DNA of 64,000 nt from Halicephalobus mephisto. Lineage: Eukaryota; Nematoda; Chromadorea; Rhabditida; Panagrolaimidae. Under the pieces are notes generated by a model that had not been told where the DNA came from, made no database searches, and saw only the letters and a program-made list of their open reading frames with translations. Location of the stretch: contig SWDT01000129.1 of assembly GCA_009193035.1 (NCBI GenBank), forward strand, positions 124,001-188,000. Direction: 5' to 3'. The translations under genes were made by a program, and so were the position numbers. Of this stretch, positions 35,601-51,381 are shown one piece after another (the first letter of the stretch is position 1; each line of letters opens with the position of its first letter).

Positions 35601-38600
35601 TTCCTATTTTAATTACTATATTGGGAAGATATACTTTGATTTTAAAATTCATAAAACAGTTTTAACTGTATTTTCGGATTTTTGTGGATCTTGGAACTTT
35701 ATTTCTGAGCAATTCCTATTTTGGAGTTCAGTGGCAGTCCGTCGCGCGCATTTCGAAAGCAGCATGCAGGAAACCCGCGAGTCCATATTGATTCCCTTCT
35801 GCAGTACGTCCTCTTTTGCCGTCTGGCGAACACTCACATGCGCTGGCGACACTTGTGTGCCACCAAAGAAAGTGCCGTTTTTGCTTCTATATACGAGAAA
35901 CGGCTTCATCTATAACACAGAAGGCGTTGCTTAGCCGTTTTCAACCTAGATATCTCGTTATTATAAAATTTTTATTTTAAAACGTTATTGAAGAAAATTA
36001 TCGATAAAATTTTTGGAATAATCAACTGGCTCTGAAACATCGACAGGAAGAAATTGCCAGTTTTGCGCGATAACTCTTCCACTTCCGGTGTTTCCCCAGG
36101 CCAATTGGTGGCTAATTTGTCCCATGCTTGTCTTCAAAGACCAGAATCCATTTTTATTTTCATAATTCTGACAATGTCGAGGTCCGTTACTTTCCACGAT
36201 TTCTGTAATCCAACCCCGGCGGAAGAAGAGGCGTTTTTGAGAAATGCCAGATTCGGTCGAGGCGGATTCCGCGGATGCGATTTGCCGACGACTCCAGAAG
36301 ACGAATTGCCTTCTGAAGACCCAGAATCCACAGATACCGGACATCGACGTGGATTGTTAACAAGTTCAACTTTTTCCTCTTGGCTACAATTATTAATATC
36401 GAAAAAACGGAGAGGAAATATTTTATCTTTTTCTCAAAGACCCTCATTTATGCGACCATCCATTTCGTTGTGTAAGTTTCGTTTGGGGAAATAGCCTTCA
36501 TCGTTTATCTAAACATCAGCAAATAAGTAGATAATTGAAGAATTATAAATTTGTTTTTTTTAAAAAGTAATCTTATTCAAAAAATTATAAAACTACGAAT
36601 TTATTTTTTTCAAAAGTAATCTTATTCAAAAAAATAGAAAACTACGAATTTATTTTTTTAATAATTTTATTTTAAAAATTTTTTAAAAATAATTTTATTT
36701 TGAAAATTACAAAACTATAAATTTATTTTTTTTAATAATTTTATTTAAAAAATTATAAAATTCAAAATTTTTAAAAAATAATCTTATTTTGAAAATTATA
36801 AAAATATAAATTTATTTTTTTAATAATCTTATTTTAAAAATTACAAAACTGTAAATTTATTTTTTTTAATAATCTTATTTAAAAAAAATTATTTTTGTTT
36901 TTTAAAATTGTTGGAAAATTTAAAATTTCCTGTCTTGGAGATGATTTTAATTAATATTGGTAAATTATTAAATTTCTCGTTTCAAAGATAAACATTATAA
37001 TTTAAAAAGTCAATAATTTTTTGAAATTTTTGAATTCCCGCGCAAAGGGCGAGACATTTATAAAAATGGTAAGAATGGTAAAAGTGGCAAATGTGCTGAA
37101 ATCGACTCGCGGTTTTCTTTTTTTTCTTTTACCTAAAATTTTAAAAATCCACAAACTTTGAAAATTTTTATTTCTTTATTTTTACAAAAATAAAATAATT
37201 TTAATAAAAAAAATAAATTTTTTTTCAAAAATAATTTTATTAAAAAATTAAAAATTATGTAAATTTCCAAAAATTGTTTTGTTCAATCTTTATTTTCAGC
37301 TGTCGTCCACGAAACCAGTGCCTTAGGGTCTGATGGAGAAAGCATCGAAGTTTCACCTTGCACAAGCGATCAAATGTCGACATCCTCCCATGGTCATTCG
37401 TCTTCTGGTGGGAACAGCACAGATCCTCCTCATCAACAAAGATATATTCCTAATGTGAAATTAAGACAAAAACCTAACAAACGTTGGAGTGAGGTCAGTT
37501 AAACTTTAAAATTAAAAATTTTTCACATATAAAAACAACCAATTTCTGATTATTTTTTAAATTTATAATTTTTTATATATAAAAACAACTAATTTTTGAT
37601 TATTTTTTAAAATTTATAATTTTTCATATATAAAAACAACCAATTTTTGATTATTTTTTAAAATTAAAAATTTTTCATATATAAAAACAACCAATTTCTG
37701 ATTATTTTTTAAATTTATAATTTTTTATATATAAAAACAACTAATTTTTGATTATTTTTTCTTGTTACAGTTTTTTGAACATTTATTAGCATTTTCATAT
37801 ATGACTTTTAACTTTATAAGATGAACAAAAGTTTTTTGTCTCGTATATCTTAATTTAAAAGTTTCAAAATTGAAAAAAAATTCTAAAATCGTGCAAAATC
37901 ACATTAAATAAAATTTTAAACAACTTTTATTTCTAGAAATCCACCTCGGGATAATTTCGTAGAAATTTTTATAATTTTTACAATATATGATTTCGAAATT
38001 TTAAATAAATTCAACTTTTAAAATTTCCCATTGAGATAATTTTGTAGAAAAAATTATTTTTAATTTTTACAATGATTTTCGTAATGTGTAATTTTCATAA
38101 AAAACTTTAATTTTTATGATTTTTGTGATATGTAACTTTCATAATAGTATGGTTGAATTTTTCAGCAAGATATCCAGAAACGATTGTCTCTTCCAGCTGA
38201 CATCAAATTGCCTCAAAATGTCGTGGAAAAACTAAATCGAACACCGACGTTGGACAATCCGTTGACTCGGAAAAGTCGTCGTGCGTCACTGGTAGGTGTT
38301 GTTCCTTGGACGGTTGTACGGCACTTCCCCCAGCGGCATTTGCTCCCTCTATTTCGCAAGATTTATTTCTTTTTTATATTAATTTTTTCATAATTAAATT
38401 AACCTAATAATTTAAGAAAAAAAAATCATTTGAAAAAAATTTCGAAATCAGTGAGAATCAAGGTTGTACGGCACTTCCCCCAGCGGCATTTGCTCCCTCT
38501 TTTTCGCAAGATTTATTTCTTTTTATATTAATTTTTTCATAATTAAGTAAATTTAATAATTTAGTTAAGAAAGAAAAAAATTCATTTGAAAAGAAATTCG

Positions 38601-40191
38601 AAATCAGTGAGAATCAAGGTTGTACGGCACTTCCCCCAGCGGCATTTGCTCCCTCTATTTCGCAAGATTTATTTCATTTTTATATTAATTTTTTCATAAT
38701 TAAATTAACTTAATAATTTAGTTGAGTAAAAAAAAATTCATTTGAAAAAAATTTCGAAATCAGTAAGAATCAAGGTTGTACGACAATTGCTCCCTTTACT
38801 TTGCAATATTTATTGTTTTTATATTAATTTTTTCATAATTAAATTAACTTAATATTTTAAGTAAAAAAAATAGTGATTTAAAAAGAAATTCAAAATCAGT
38901 ACGGATCAAAGGGAAGCGAATGTCGCTAGGACCGACCGTCGTACTGCTCCTTGGGCCTAAGCCTAATTGGCTCAATTCTTATGAAATATATTTTAGAGTG
39001 AAATTGGCTTCGGCAAACTGGAAACATACAAAAAAATGTTCGATCTTGGTGAAGGGACCTACGCTACAGTATACCTAGGAGAGTCGTTGTTAACCGGGAA
39101 ACCAGTCGCATTAAAAGTGAGTTTTTTAAAACAAATTGATCCTGGATAATCTGGATTTAGGAGATCCGTCTAGAACACGAAGAAGGCGCTCCTTGTACCG
39201 CCATCCGCGAAGTCTCGTTGTTGAGGAATCTGAAACACGCGAACGTCGTCACATTGCACGATATTATTTACACAGACCGTATTTTGACACTTGTATTTGA
39301 ATACGTCGAACACGACCTCAGGGATTACATGGAAGAAGTCGACACGATGATAGTTATGAACAATGTAAAATTGTTTTTGATGCAACTTCTTCGTGGACTT
39401 GCTTACTGTCACAAAAGACGGGTACTTCATAGGGACTTAAAACCCCAGAATTTACTAATCAATAATCATGGAGAATTGAAATTGGCGGATTTCGGACTTG
39501 CTCGAGCACAGTCGGTTCCGACCAAAACGTACTCTAACGAAGTGGTCACTCTGTGGTACCGACCCCCGGACGTCCTGCTTGGTGCGTGATTTATGGAAGA
39601 AAATTTTTAATTAAGCTATTTTATATTTTAGGTTCTAAAGAGTATTCGTCGCAAATCGACATGTGGGGTGTTGGATGTATCCTTTTTGAGATGTTGACCC
39701 GGAAAGCCATGTTTCCCGGTTCGACCACAGACGAACAACTTAATCTGATTTTCCAGACCTTGGGGACTCCTACGCCAGAACGTGCCGCTTCTTTGGTGAA
39801 TTCGCCTAATTTTAAAGCGCTTAATTTACGTCCTTCGAAACCTCGGTCTTTGACGAAAATGTCCCCCCGTATTGATTCTCAAAGTGCTGATTTGCTTGAG
39901 AAATTTTTAAAAGCAAGTTAAACTTAATTTTTTTTTATAAAAAATTATTTTTAGTATGAAGGAAAAGAAAGAATTTCGGCAGCAGATGCAATGAGACATC
40001 AATTTTTGAACAACTTTCCTCCGGCAGTTTTCTCTCTCGACGACAACGAATCAATTTTGTCCGTTCCTGGAGTCCGCTATGTTCCGGAGACATTTGTGCA
40101 CTCACGCAACTTGCCTATGGTACATTCTTCAGCGAGTATGAACGGATTGTCAAATCAGAAATTTCAACAGTACTTTCAAAAACATACATAA
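32621..40191 (+). CDS. pct-1: PCTAIRE-family cyclin-dependent kinase (CDK16/17/18), long isoform
   Basis: Eight exons (32621-33043, 33084-33222, 37300-37493, 38166-38291, 38997-39116, 39161-39581, 39632-39912, 39955-40191) give 646 residues. The N-terminus [12 protein letters not shown] is typical of the group, and [12 protein letters not shown] precedes the kinase. The kinase domain shows GEGTYATVY (312-320), catalytic Lys334, the PCTAIRE helix (345-351), HRDLKPQN (424-431), DFG (444-446) and the activation-loop stretch [17 protein letters not shown], all intact. In C. elegans PCT-1 acts with cyclin Y in axonal transport of synaptic vesicle components. Intron 1 is only 40 nt. The exon 7 donor is GC (AAA-GCAAGTT); only this choice keeps phase. 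Intron 2 is 4.1 kb, contains the alternative first exon and several minisatellites. Poly(A) signal near 40328. Confidence 0.95.
33730..34025. repeat. About 91-bp AT-rich tandem repeat in pct-1 intron 2
   Basis: Three units contain GTTACATTGTATTCAATATA, TCGATATATTA(A/G)GGT and GATGTATCAG. They begin near 33766, 33857 and 33947. Confidence 0.8.
34200..34600. repeat. About 168-bp tandem repeat in pct-1 intron 2
   Basis: Two clear copies and one degraded copy of a unit starting at ATTGATGTTCAGGGATTTTC and GTTTCGGGACCACATAAAA, with AATATATCAATCACGATATA and CAATTAATACTCAATATTAT inside. Confidence 0.8.
34885..35125. repeat. About 95-bp tandem repeat in pct-1 intron 2
   Basis: Three copies of AAAAGATCAACTTCCTCAAA followed by AAGCCACAGGGAATTCGA, with AT-rich spacers. 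Confidence 0.8.
35140..35725. repeat. 112-bp tandem repeat, five copies, in pct-1 intron 2
   Basis: TTCTGAGCAATTCCT occurs at 35254, 35367, 35479, 35591 and 35703, a period of 112-113 bp. Units carry GTTTTAACTGTATTTT and GGATTTTTGTGGATCTTGGA. Confidence 0.9.
35730..36173. promoter_or_regulatory. Likely promoter or 5'UTR of the internal pct-1 start
   Basis: A GC-richer, non-repetitive block at 35725-35935 follows directly on the 112-bp array and is succeeded by unique sequence up to the internal first exon. It is open on both strands for short stretches but no frame looks like a known protein. Its position argues for an internal promoter; no motif was recognised. Confidence 0.35.
36174..36471 (+). 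CDS. pct-1: Alternative first exon of pct-1 (short isoform)
   Basis: An ORF of 99 codons starts [20 protein letters not shown] and includes [28 protein letters not shown] and [15 protein letters not shown]. It ends at a strong donor (T-GTAAGTTTC) in phase 1, exactly the phase required by the exon at 37300, giving a TCT codon at the join and a 558-residue protein with the whole kinase domain. It replaces the [12 protein letters not shown] N-terminus, so the two isoforms would differ in regulatory and targeting sequence. PCTAIRE kinases in other animals also have multiple N-termini. Transcript support cannot be judged from sequence alone. Confidence 0.65.
37030..37115. repeat. Dispersed repeat (family B) copy in pct-1 intron 2
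   Basis: Contains GAATTCCCGCGCAAAGGG and AAAATGGTAAGAATGG followed by AAAAGTGGCAAAT, matching the family seen at 1330, 16553 and 21820. Confidence 0.65.
37505..37775. repeat. About 57-bp tandem repeat in pct-1 intron 3
   Basis: Five copies of TATATAAAAACAACCAATTT plus CTGATTATTTTTTAAA follow the exon 3 donor, varying at a handful of positions. Confidence 0.8.
38300..38935. repeat. Family C tandem array in pct-1 intron 4
   Basis: Four units of about 150-160 bp with GGTTGTACGGCACTTCCCCC, AGCGGCATTTGCTCCCTC and TTTCGCAAGATTTATTTC. The first unit begins immediately after the exon 4 donor. It is the largest member of the family also found at 25540-26010. Confidence 0.9.
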
Positions 40192-40717
40192 TGAGTTTAA
40201 AAAAATTAATACGAATAATTGTCCAGAACGGGTAGTGACTCGTCTTTGACCATAAACGAGATTACCAGAAAGTTTTTTCAGCAATATGGTAGTTTTTGCA
40301 TTTTTTGGGTTCCTTCTTGGTTCGGATAAATAAAGAGTTTTTAAATCTATAACCCTTGAGCGACATGAATGGTCAGTATGAGCTTGTTGTCATGGAGATG
40401 AAAGTAGCATTGCCTCAGGCCATTTCGGCACACTAGACTTTGGTTTCAAATATTTTAAAATAAAGATATTTAAAAATTTAAATATTAGAAAATTTAAGAA
40501 TAAAGATATTTTAAAAATTTAAATTTAAAATAATCTGAAAATTTAAATATTTTAAAAATTTAAATAATTTTAAAAATTTAAGTATTTTAAAATTTGAAAA
40601 TTAAAAGAACTTTAAAAATTTAAATACTTTTAAAAATTTAAATAATTTCAAAAATTTAAATAATTTTAAAAATTTAAATATTTTTAAAAATTTAAATAAT
40701 TTTAAAATATTTAAAAT
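40192..40717 (+). promoter_or_regulatory. Upstream region of FBF1-like gene with X-box-like site at 40386-40399
   Basis: The 14-mer GTTGTCATGGAGAT fits the DAF-19/RFX X-box consensus (RYYNYYWWRRNRAC) at all but the last position. It lies 319 bp before the ATG of the FBF1-like gene. The rest of the interval, from 40440 on, is a monotone array of TTTAAAAATTTAAATAATTT-type units. Confidence 0.6.
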
Positions 40718-43700
40718 ATGAGTGACGATGATCTGTTTCCCCCGGAGGTAATTTGGTTCTGGTAATGAATATTTTTGATTTTTTATATTTTAGGAAACGA
40801 CGGCTTCCAGAAGTAGTGAACTTTTGGGAAATCTCTTCGGGAGTTCGACAACTCAGAAGGTTTGTGCTTTTTTAATTACTGTAATAATAAAGATAAAACT
40901 GTTCATTTTTAATTTCGAAATAATTCAAAATTAATTTGAATTTAAAAAATCAAAATTTAATTTTGAAATAATTTAAATTTTTAATTCGAAAAAAATTAAT
41001 TTTCAAAATTTTTAAAGAACTTTGAACAAATTTAAAGTTCGAAAATTAACTAATCTGAATTTAAATTCTAACTAGTTTAATTCGAAAAATTAAGAAATTT
41101 TAAAATTAAGGAATTTAAAAATTTAAAAATTTAAAATTAAGGAATTTTAAAATCTTAAAATTTATAATTAAAAAATTAAAAAATTTATAATTAAGAAATT
41201 ACGAAATTAAGTAATTTTAAATTTAAAAATTAAGAAATTAAGAAATTAAAAAATTTATAATTAAGAAATTAAGAAATTGAACGGAACTAGTTCGATCTAA
41301 AAAAAGCTCAATTTCGAAAACAAAAAAATCAAATTAAAATCAAACTAATTTGGGAAAAAACAAAAAAATAAAAATCAGACTAATTTTAAAATAAAAAAAT
41401 TAAATTAATTTTAAAATTTAAATTTAAAATAACTCGAAAATTTCGAAAAATTTAAACTATAATTAATTCGAATTTGGAAATCGAAAAATTCGATTTTTTT
41501 AATTTCGGAAATTTATAATTTTTTAGAGAGAAAAAAAATCAATCGAAGATCTTTTTGGTCCACGTCCTGCTACAGTATCCGGCACAAATTTAGCGAAAAA
41601 AAGACCGACAGTAACCTTCCAAGATCCTCCGGTAACGAATCCGAAGCCTACTGTAGACTTCAAGCCTCCGTCGACGGATCTGCTGGATAGTCTGTTTTCC
41701 GGCGGAGGATCCAGAAGAACAAGACAAAAGTAATTTTAATAAATTTTTAAAAATCAAAATAATTTTAATAAATTTTTGAAAATTAAAGAAATTTTAATAA
41801 ATTTTTAAAAATCAAAATAATTTTAATAAATTTTTGGAAATCAAAGAAATTTTAAAATCAAAAAAATCAAAGTTAAAAAATTCAAAATTTTCGAATTTTA
41901 ATATTTGAATATTTTAAAAACTATTACAGTATATCTGCACCTACTCAGCAACAACCTCAAGTAGATACCGTATCAGTACCTCAGCCAGAAATTAGGTATA
42001 ATTAATTTTTTTAATTTTTAATATTTTTATTTTTCTTTTAATTTTTAATATTTTTATTTTTTTAGTTCTTTCAATAGTGCGGAACTTGAAAATTTAAGAA
42101 GGGAAATTTCAACATTACGGTATGAGAAAAATGAAGACCAAGAAACTATCAGGGAATTACGGTCGGAAAACAGACGTCTTCAAGATGACCACAAAAGGGA
42201 AATAGATGAATTAAATAGAAAACACAGGTTAGTTTCGAAAAAATATTATTTTAAAAATAAACTTTTTTACGAAAAAGTCCCGGCGCGAAAATCTCTAAAA
42301 CTTTCCAGTTGAGACCAAAAATGTAAAATTAAATTTTTTTGTGGTTTTAAAATGATCTATTTATGGTATTGCGTAATTTTAAAAATAAAAATAATTTTTT
42401 TACGAAAAGGTCCCGGCGCGAAAATCTCTAAAACTTTCCATTCAAGACCAAAATTATGAAATTAAACTTTTTTGTGGTTCTAAAATGATCTACTTATGAT
42501 ATTGCGTAATTTTAAAAATAAAAATAAATTTTCTACAAAATGGTCCCGGCGCGAATTTCCAGAAATTTCCAAAAACTTAAATAACCTAAAATATTATTTT
42601 TCTCTCATTATCATTTTGTCACTTTATAGAATTTCGAAACCGATCATATAACATAAAATTCATATATGAACTTTTACAAAGTGATCCTCAGAAAAATTTT
42701 TAGAATATTTTAAAAACTAACATGACCTAAAATATCGATTTTGGAATTAATTTTTTTGAAAAATATAATCTTCCAAAATGAATTTAGGGACTTCTAAATT
42801 ACGATATATAGGACACGTAATCCTCTACTTTCTAGGGTGAATTTTGATATATAAAAATTAATAAACATTTTAGAAATCAGAACCAAAATTTCGAATTTTT
42901 CAATTTTCGAACTTAATCAATTCGGTTTAGATTCGAATTTTTTGATTTTCGAACTTAACTAATTCGATTCAGATTTGAATTTTTCAATTTCCGAACTTAA
43001 CTAATTCGGTTTAAATTCGAACTTTTCAATTTTCGAACTAGTCCGATTCAGATTCGAACTAGTTCGGTTTAGACTCAAATCTTTAAACTTTCCGATTCGA
43101 ACTAGTTTTATCAGATTTGAACTTTTCGATTTTCGAACTCGAATTAATTTGGTTCCAACTTAAACTTTGGTTTTCGAACTTGACCTGATTCGAAATCGGC
43201 AGTTCTGATCATAACTGACATTAGTGTTTTATTAAAATTTTCTTACAGAAGATGGATTTCAGGTCGGAAATAGAATCTCTGGAACGAAAACACGTCGAGG
43301 AAATAAAACAACTCCAGAAAACAGAAGAAATTCAAACAGAAATTTTAAACAATATTAAAAATTTCCAAATTATGTCCGAAAAAATCGAATTTCGTTTGAA
43401 CACCATCCAGGACTCGTCGACAGAGGTCCAGGACAACCTAAGTCTCATCAAAAACAAAACCGAAGATACTGAAAAAATCATAGAATTTGCCAACAACCAA
43501 ATTACAGTATCCAAAGAAAAATTACAAAATGAAATCCGAGATTTCGAAAAAAAACAAGAAAATATAACGAAATACATCGAAAAAGAATTAGAAAAACTTT
43601 CAAAACTCTATCAAGACGACATAATTACTGTAATTTTAAATTTTCTTTTAATTAAAAAAAATATTTTTTTATTAAATTTAAAAAATTAATTTTTTTTTAA

Positions 43701-44273
43701 TTTAAAAAATTAAGTTTCTTTTAATTTAAAAAATTAAGTTTCTTTTAATTTAAAAAATTAATTTTTTTTTAATTTAAAAAATTATTTTTTTTTAATTTAA
43801 AAAACTGAATTTACAGGGCAGAAGATGGATCCAAAAAGAACGGGACAAAATTTACGCGGAAAAACGAGCATTTCAAGAAGAACAAATAAACGTCATAAAT
43901 AACATAGAAAAAATGAAAGAAAATTTAGAAAATACAAAATCAGAATTCCTCAAAAAAGAACACGATCTCCTCGTCAGAGTGGTCAACGAACGTTCAATTT
44001 TGGAACAAAAAGAACGACAATTTGAAATTCAAAGAAATTTCGACATCATCAGAATCAGAAAAGAGGCACAGGAATTAGAAGTTTGTTTCACACAAATTCA
44101 AAACGCACTTTTCGCCATAGAACAAATCCGCAAAGATTACGAAATCAAAAACAGAAATGTAAGGAAATTTAAAACTTAAAAATTTATGAAAATTATTTCA
44201 GCTCGTTCTTAATTTCGAAATCATCTCCAAGTACCTTCCTGGACACGTCCAGAAACAACTCATGTCTATATAG
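40718..44273 (+). CDS. dyf-19: Coiled-coil ciliary transition-fibre protein, FBF1/DYF-19-like
   Basis: Eight exons (40718-40747, 40794-40859, 41527-41729, 41930-41995, 42066-42227, 43263-43629, 43817-44158, 44202-44273) give 435 residues with phases closing. The N-terminal third is disordered and acidic to basic, with repeated short motifs SELLGNLFGSS, SIEDLFGPRP and TDLLDSLFSGG. From about residue 113 onwards it is almost entirely charged coiled coil (LENLRREISTLRYEKNEDQE, IESLERKHVEEIKQLQ, WIQKERDKIYAEKRAFQEEQ). DLFG-type motifs followed by a long C-terminal coiled coil are the layout of FBF1, whose nematode form DYF-19 sits at transition fibres and gates entry of intraflagellar transport. 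The X-box upstream supports a ciliary role. Assignment to FBF1 is inference from architecture. The exon 6 acceptor has alternatives within 15 bases. Confidence 0.6.
42235..42600. repeat. About 125-bp tandem repeat in FBF1-like intron 5
   Basis: Three units with GTCCCGGCGCGAAAATCTCT, AAAACTTTCCA, GAGACCAAAA and TTTTAAAATGATCTA. A reverse-complement copy lies at about 48900-49060 in the protease gene. Confidence 0.85.
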
Positions 44274-44860
44274 ATTACAGTAATTAAGTTATTTCAAATA
44301 TAAATTCTCAATAAAATTCTTAAAAATTCTACGTTTATATAAAATTTCAAAATTCCAACTTTACAAATCTTCTTTTTATTCATATACAAAATTCAATGTA
44401 AAAATATAAAATTAAAATTAATTTTATAAAATTTCAAAAAACATGTGGAAAATATTTCACTTTTTCATAAATAAAATTCAAAGGTTTTAATCATATCTCA
44501 CTTTGATCCATATGTAAACTAAAAATTTTAAAAATATGAAATTAAAGATTATTTTACTTTTAAAATTTTTTAAATTATTCGAACAAAATAAAATGGAAAA
44601 TATTTCACTTTTTCATATATAAAATTCCAAAATTTTATCCCTAAAAATCATGCTTTAATTAATATATAAATTTTTAATATAAAATATATGGAATTAAAGA
44701 TTATTTTACTTTTAAAATTTTTAAACTATCCGAACAAAATAAAATGGAAAATATTTCACTTTTTCATATATAAAATCCCGAAATTTTATCCTTAAAAATC
44801 ATGCTTTAATTAATATATAAATTTTCAATGTAAAAAGTGTAAAATTGAAAACAATTTTAT
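44274..44860. repeat. Intergenic tandem repeat, about 140-bp unit
   Basis: Three units between the FBF1-like and Spindly-like genes contain AATGGAAAATATTTCACTTT, TTCATATATAAAATTCC and AAAAATCATGCTTTAATTAA. No ORF. Confidence 0.75.
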
Positions 44861-44955
44861 GGAGAATTTTAGGGAAGAATGTGAACGGAATAGGACAGGA
44901 AATATTCGCACTCCCTTCTTTTTGAATCCCGAAACGAAAAAAGCGAGATCCTGTG

Positions 44956-44968
44956 TCGCGCGCGAAAA
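44956..44968. promoter_or_regulatory. E2F-like CGCG site upstream of the Spindly-like gene
   Basis: TCGCGCGCGAAAA; its complement reads TTTTCGCGCG, matching the E2F/DP consensus TTTSGCGC. It lies about 43 bp before the ATG in a GC-richer block (44875-45005) that contrasts with the AT repeat just upstream. The family known to drive cell-cycle genes would suit a mitotic protein; binding is inference. Confidence 0.5.
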
Positions 44969-45010
44969 TTTTAGTTTCATTTCTTCGGTTCGATTTTGTG
45001 ATCTTACTCG

Positions 45011-46733
45011 ATGGATCTGGATAAAGAATCATTGCTTCACCGAATTCGACTGTTAGAACAGCAGAACAAGCAGAAGGATGACCTCTTCAACGAAATGGAT
45101 GAAAATCACCAAAAAGACCTGGATCAATTGACTCAAGAAAACAGAGATCTTCGTGCTCAAGTAAGTTTTATTTTTCATATAAAAATTTCAATGTTTACGT
45201 ATTATTTTAAGTTGAAAAGATGTCAAGATGAACTTACATGTCGTCAACTCAATAGATCCATGCCTGTTGAGCAATTGGAGCCGATGATTGTTGAACAACC
45301 AGTTGTCGAAGAAAACTCGGTACTTGACGAATCCCGTATGACCGAAATTTACGACTTGCAGGATAAATTGACGGACTGTATTGAGGAAAAGGTAAGATTC
45401 ACAATATTCTCAACTAGTAACTTCAGATTCTTCCAGAATCAGCTCCAGAAGGCCCTGAAAGAAATTTCGGAGAACTTACAGCTTGTCGAATCGAAATCTG
45501 AACAACTCAAGGACGATCTGAAGCTTTCTAATGAACGTATCGAAGACTTGGTCAAAGAGTGCAACGATCTAAGACGACAAAATAAGGTTCACCGATGTTT
45601 CCCTTTAATTTTATATAAAATTCATCTTTTTCCAGCATTATTCAGAAACTATTACTGATCTGCAAGCAACTGTTGAGCAGTTGCAAGCTGTTCCTTTAGA
45701 AGCCAAATCTCAAGGAAATTCCATCTTTGCTGAATTGGACACGATTCGTCGGAATGCTGAGGATATAGCTGTGAAAGCGAAAAGGAAAGCCCTTCTGTTG
45801 GAAAAAGAAAACGCCTCGTTGAAGGAAACGATAGAGAAATTGTCAATCAATACAGTTGCTCTGTGCGATCAGGCAGAAGTTGAATTCCAACAATCACTAA
45901 ACAAGGATTTGTTGAATCAGAAAGCACGAGTTGATGCGGAAAATGTTCGGTTGCTGGAGGAAGTCCAAGAATTGAAAAACATGATTAATAATTTCACTCC
46001 TGATGGACCCAAATTGTCTCTCGAGGAAGCTCTCAGACGCCAACTGCAGCTTCGTGAGGAAGAAGTCGAACGATTGAGAGTAGTGCTGAATCAGAGAGAG
46101 AAAACCATCATGGAAAACCACAATCTCTTGAAGCAAATTCCTGAACTTCAACGAGAACGAGTGAAAATGGAACAGCAAATTTCACTTCTCGAACACGAAA
46201 TCGCTAAACTCAAAGGTAAATTTTAATTGTTTTAAAAATAAGGAAAATAACTAATTTCCAGTGGAGTATCGGGTGTTAAATATGATTTTTAAGATGTTTA
46301 TTAGTACTTTCATATATGAATTTAATATTAAAGGGCAAGTGGATGCTATACTTCTTGTGTATCCTAACCCGAAAGCCCCTCAACTTATTTAGGAAGAATA
46401 TAATTCCAAAAATTAATTCTAAATTCATTTAAAATTACGAAATTTACACAGAACTGAGATTTTAGACTGTTTTAGATTCTAAAAATTCCGCAGAAAAAAG
46501 TCATTTCTAATTTTTATAATATTTGATTATATAATTTTTTCTTTTTAGCGAGATTAGAATACGACAAGGAGAACGTTATCCAGTCGGACTCTCCTCTTCG
46601 ATTAAGCGTCCCGGCGTCGAAATCCTCTTCTCAGGTTAGCCAAACTCCAAGGCCTAAAAATGTGCTTACTGTGCCTAAGGACAATCCATATCTCGCTAAA
46701 CTTAAGAAGAAACGTCAAACGCCGATGAAATAA
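45011..46733 (+). CDS. spdl-1: Spindly-like coiled-coil dynein adaptor (kinetochore)
   Basis: Five exons (45011-45160, 45212-45391, 45437-45586, 45636-46215, 46549-46733) give 414 residues. Coiled coil extends from residue 1 to about 353 (LLHRIRLLEQQNKQKDDLF, ISENLQLVESKSEQLKDD, ELQRERVKMEQQISLLEHE). In the middle, GNSIFAELDTIRRNAEDI, after QAVPLEAKSQ, matches the Spindly motif (GNSLFAEV-DRR in vertebrates) that binds the dynactin pointed end. The C-terminus is a basic, Ser/Pro-rich tail (SPLRLSVPASKSSSQVSQTP, AKLKKKRQTPMK) and lacks a CaaX box, as expected if targeting differs from the farnesylated vertebrate protein. Spindly recruits dynein to kinetochores through the RZZ complex. The motif is good evidence but short; Hook/BICD-type adaptors are the alternative. 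Confidence 0.6.

Positions 46734-51381
<4,648 letters not shown>

Noticed and set aside
35649..35934. Short ORFs on both strands in the GC-rich block of pct-1 intron 2
   Set aside because: Three overlapping frames are open with no family resemblance; more likely promoter or untranslated sequence.
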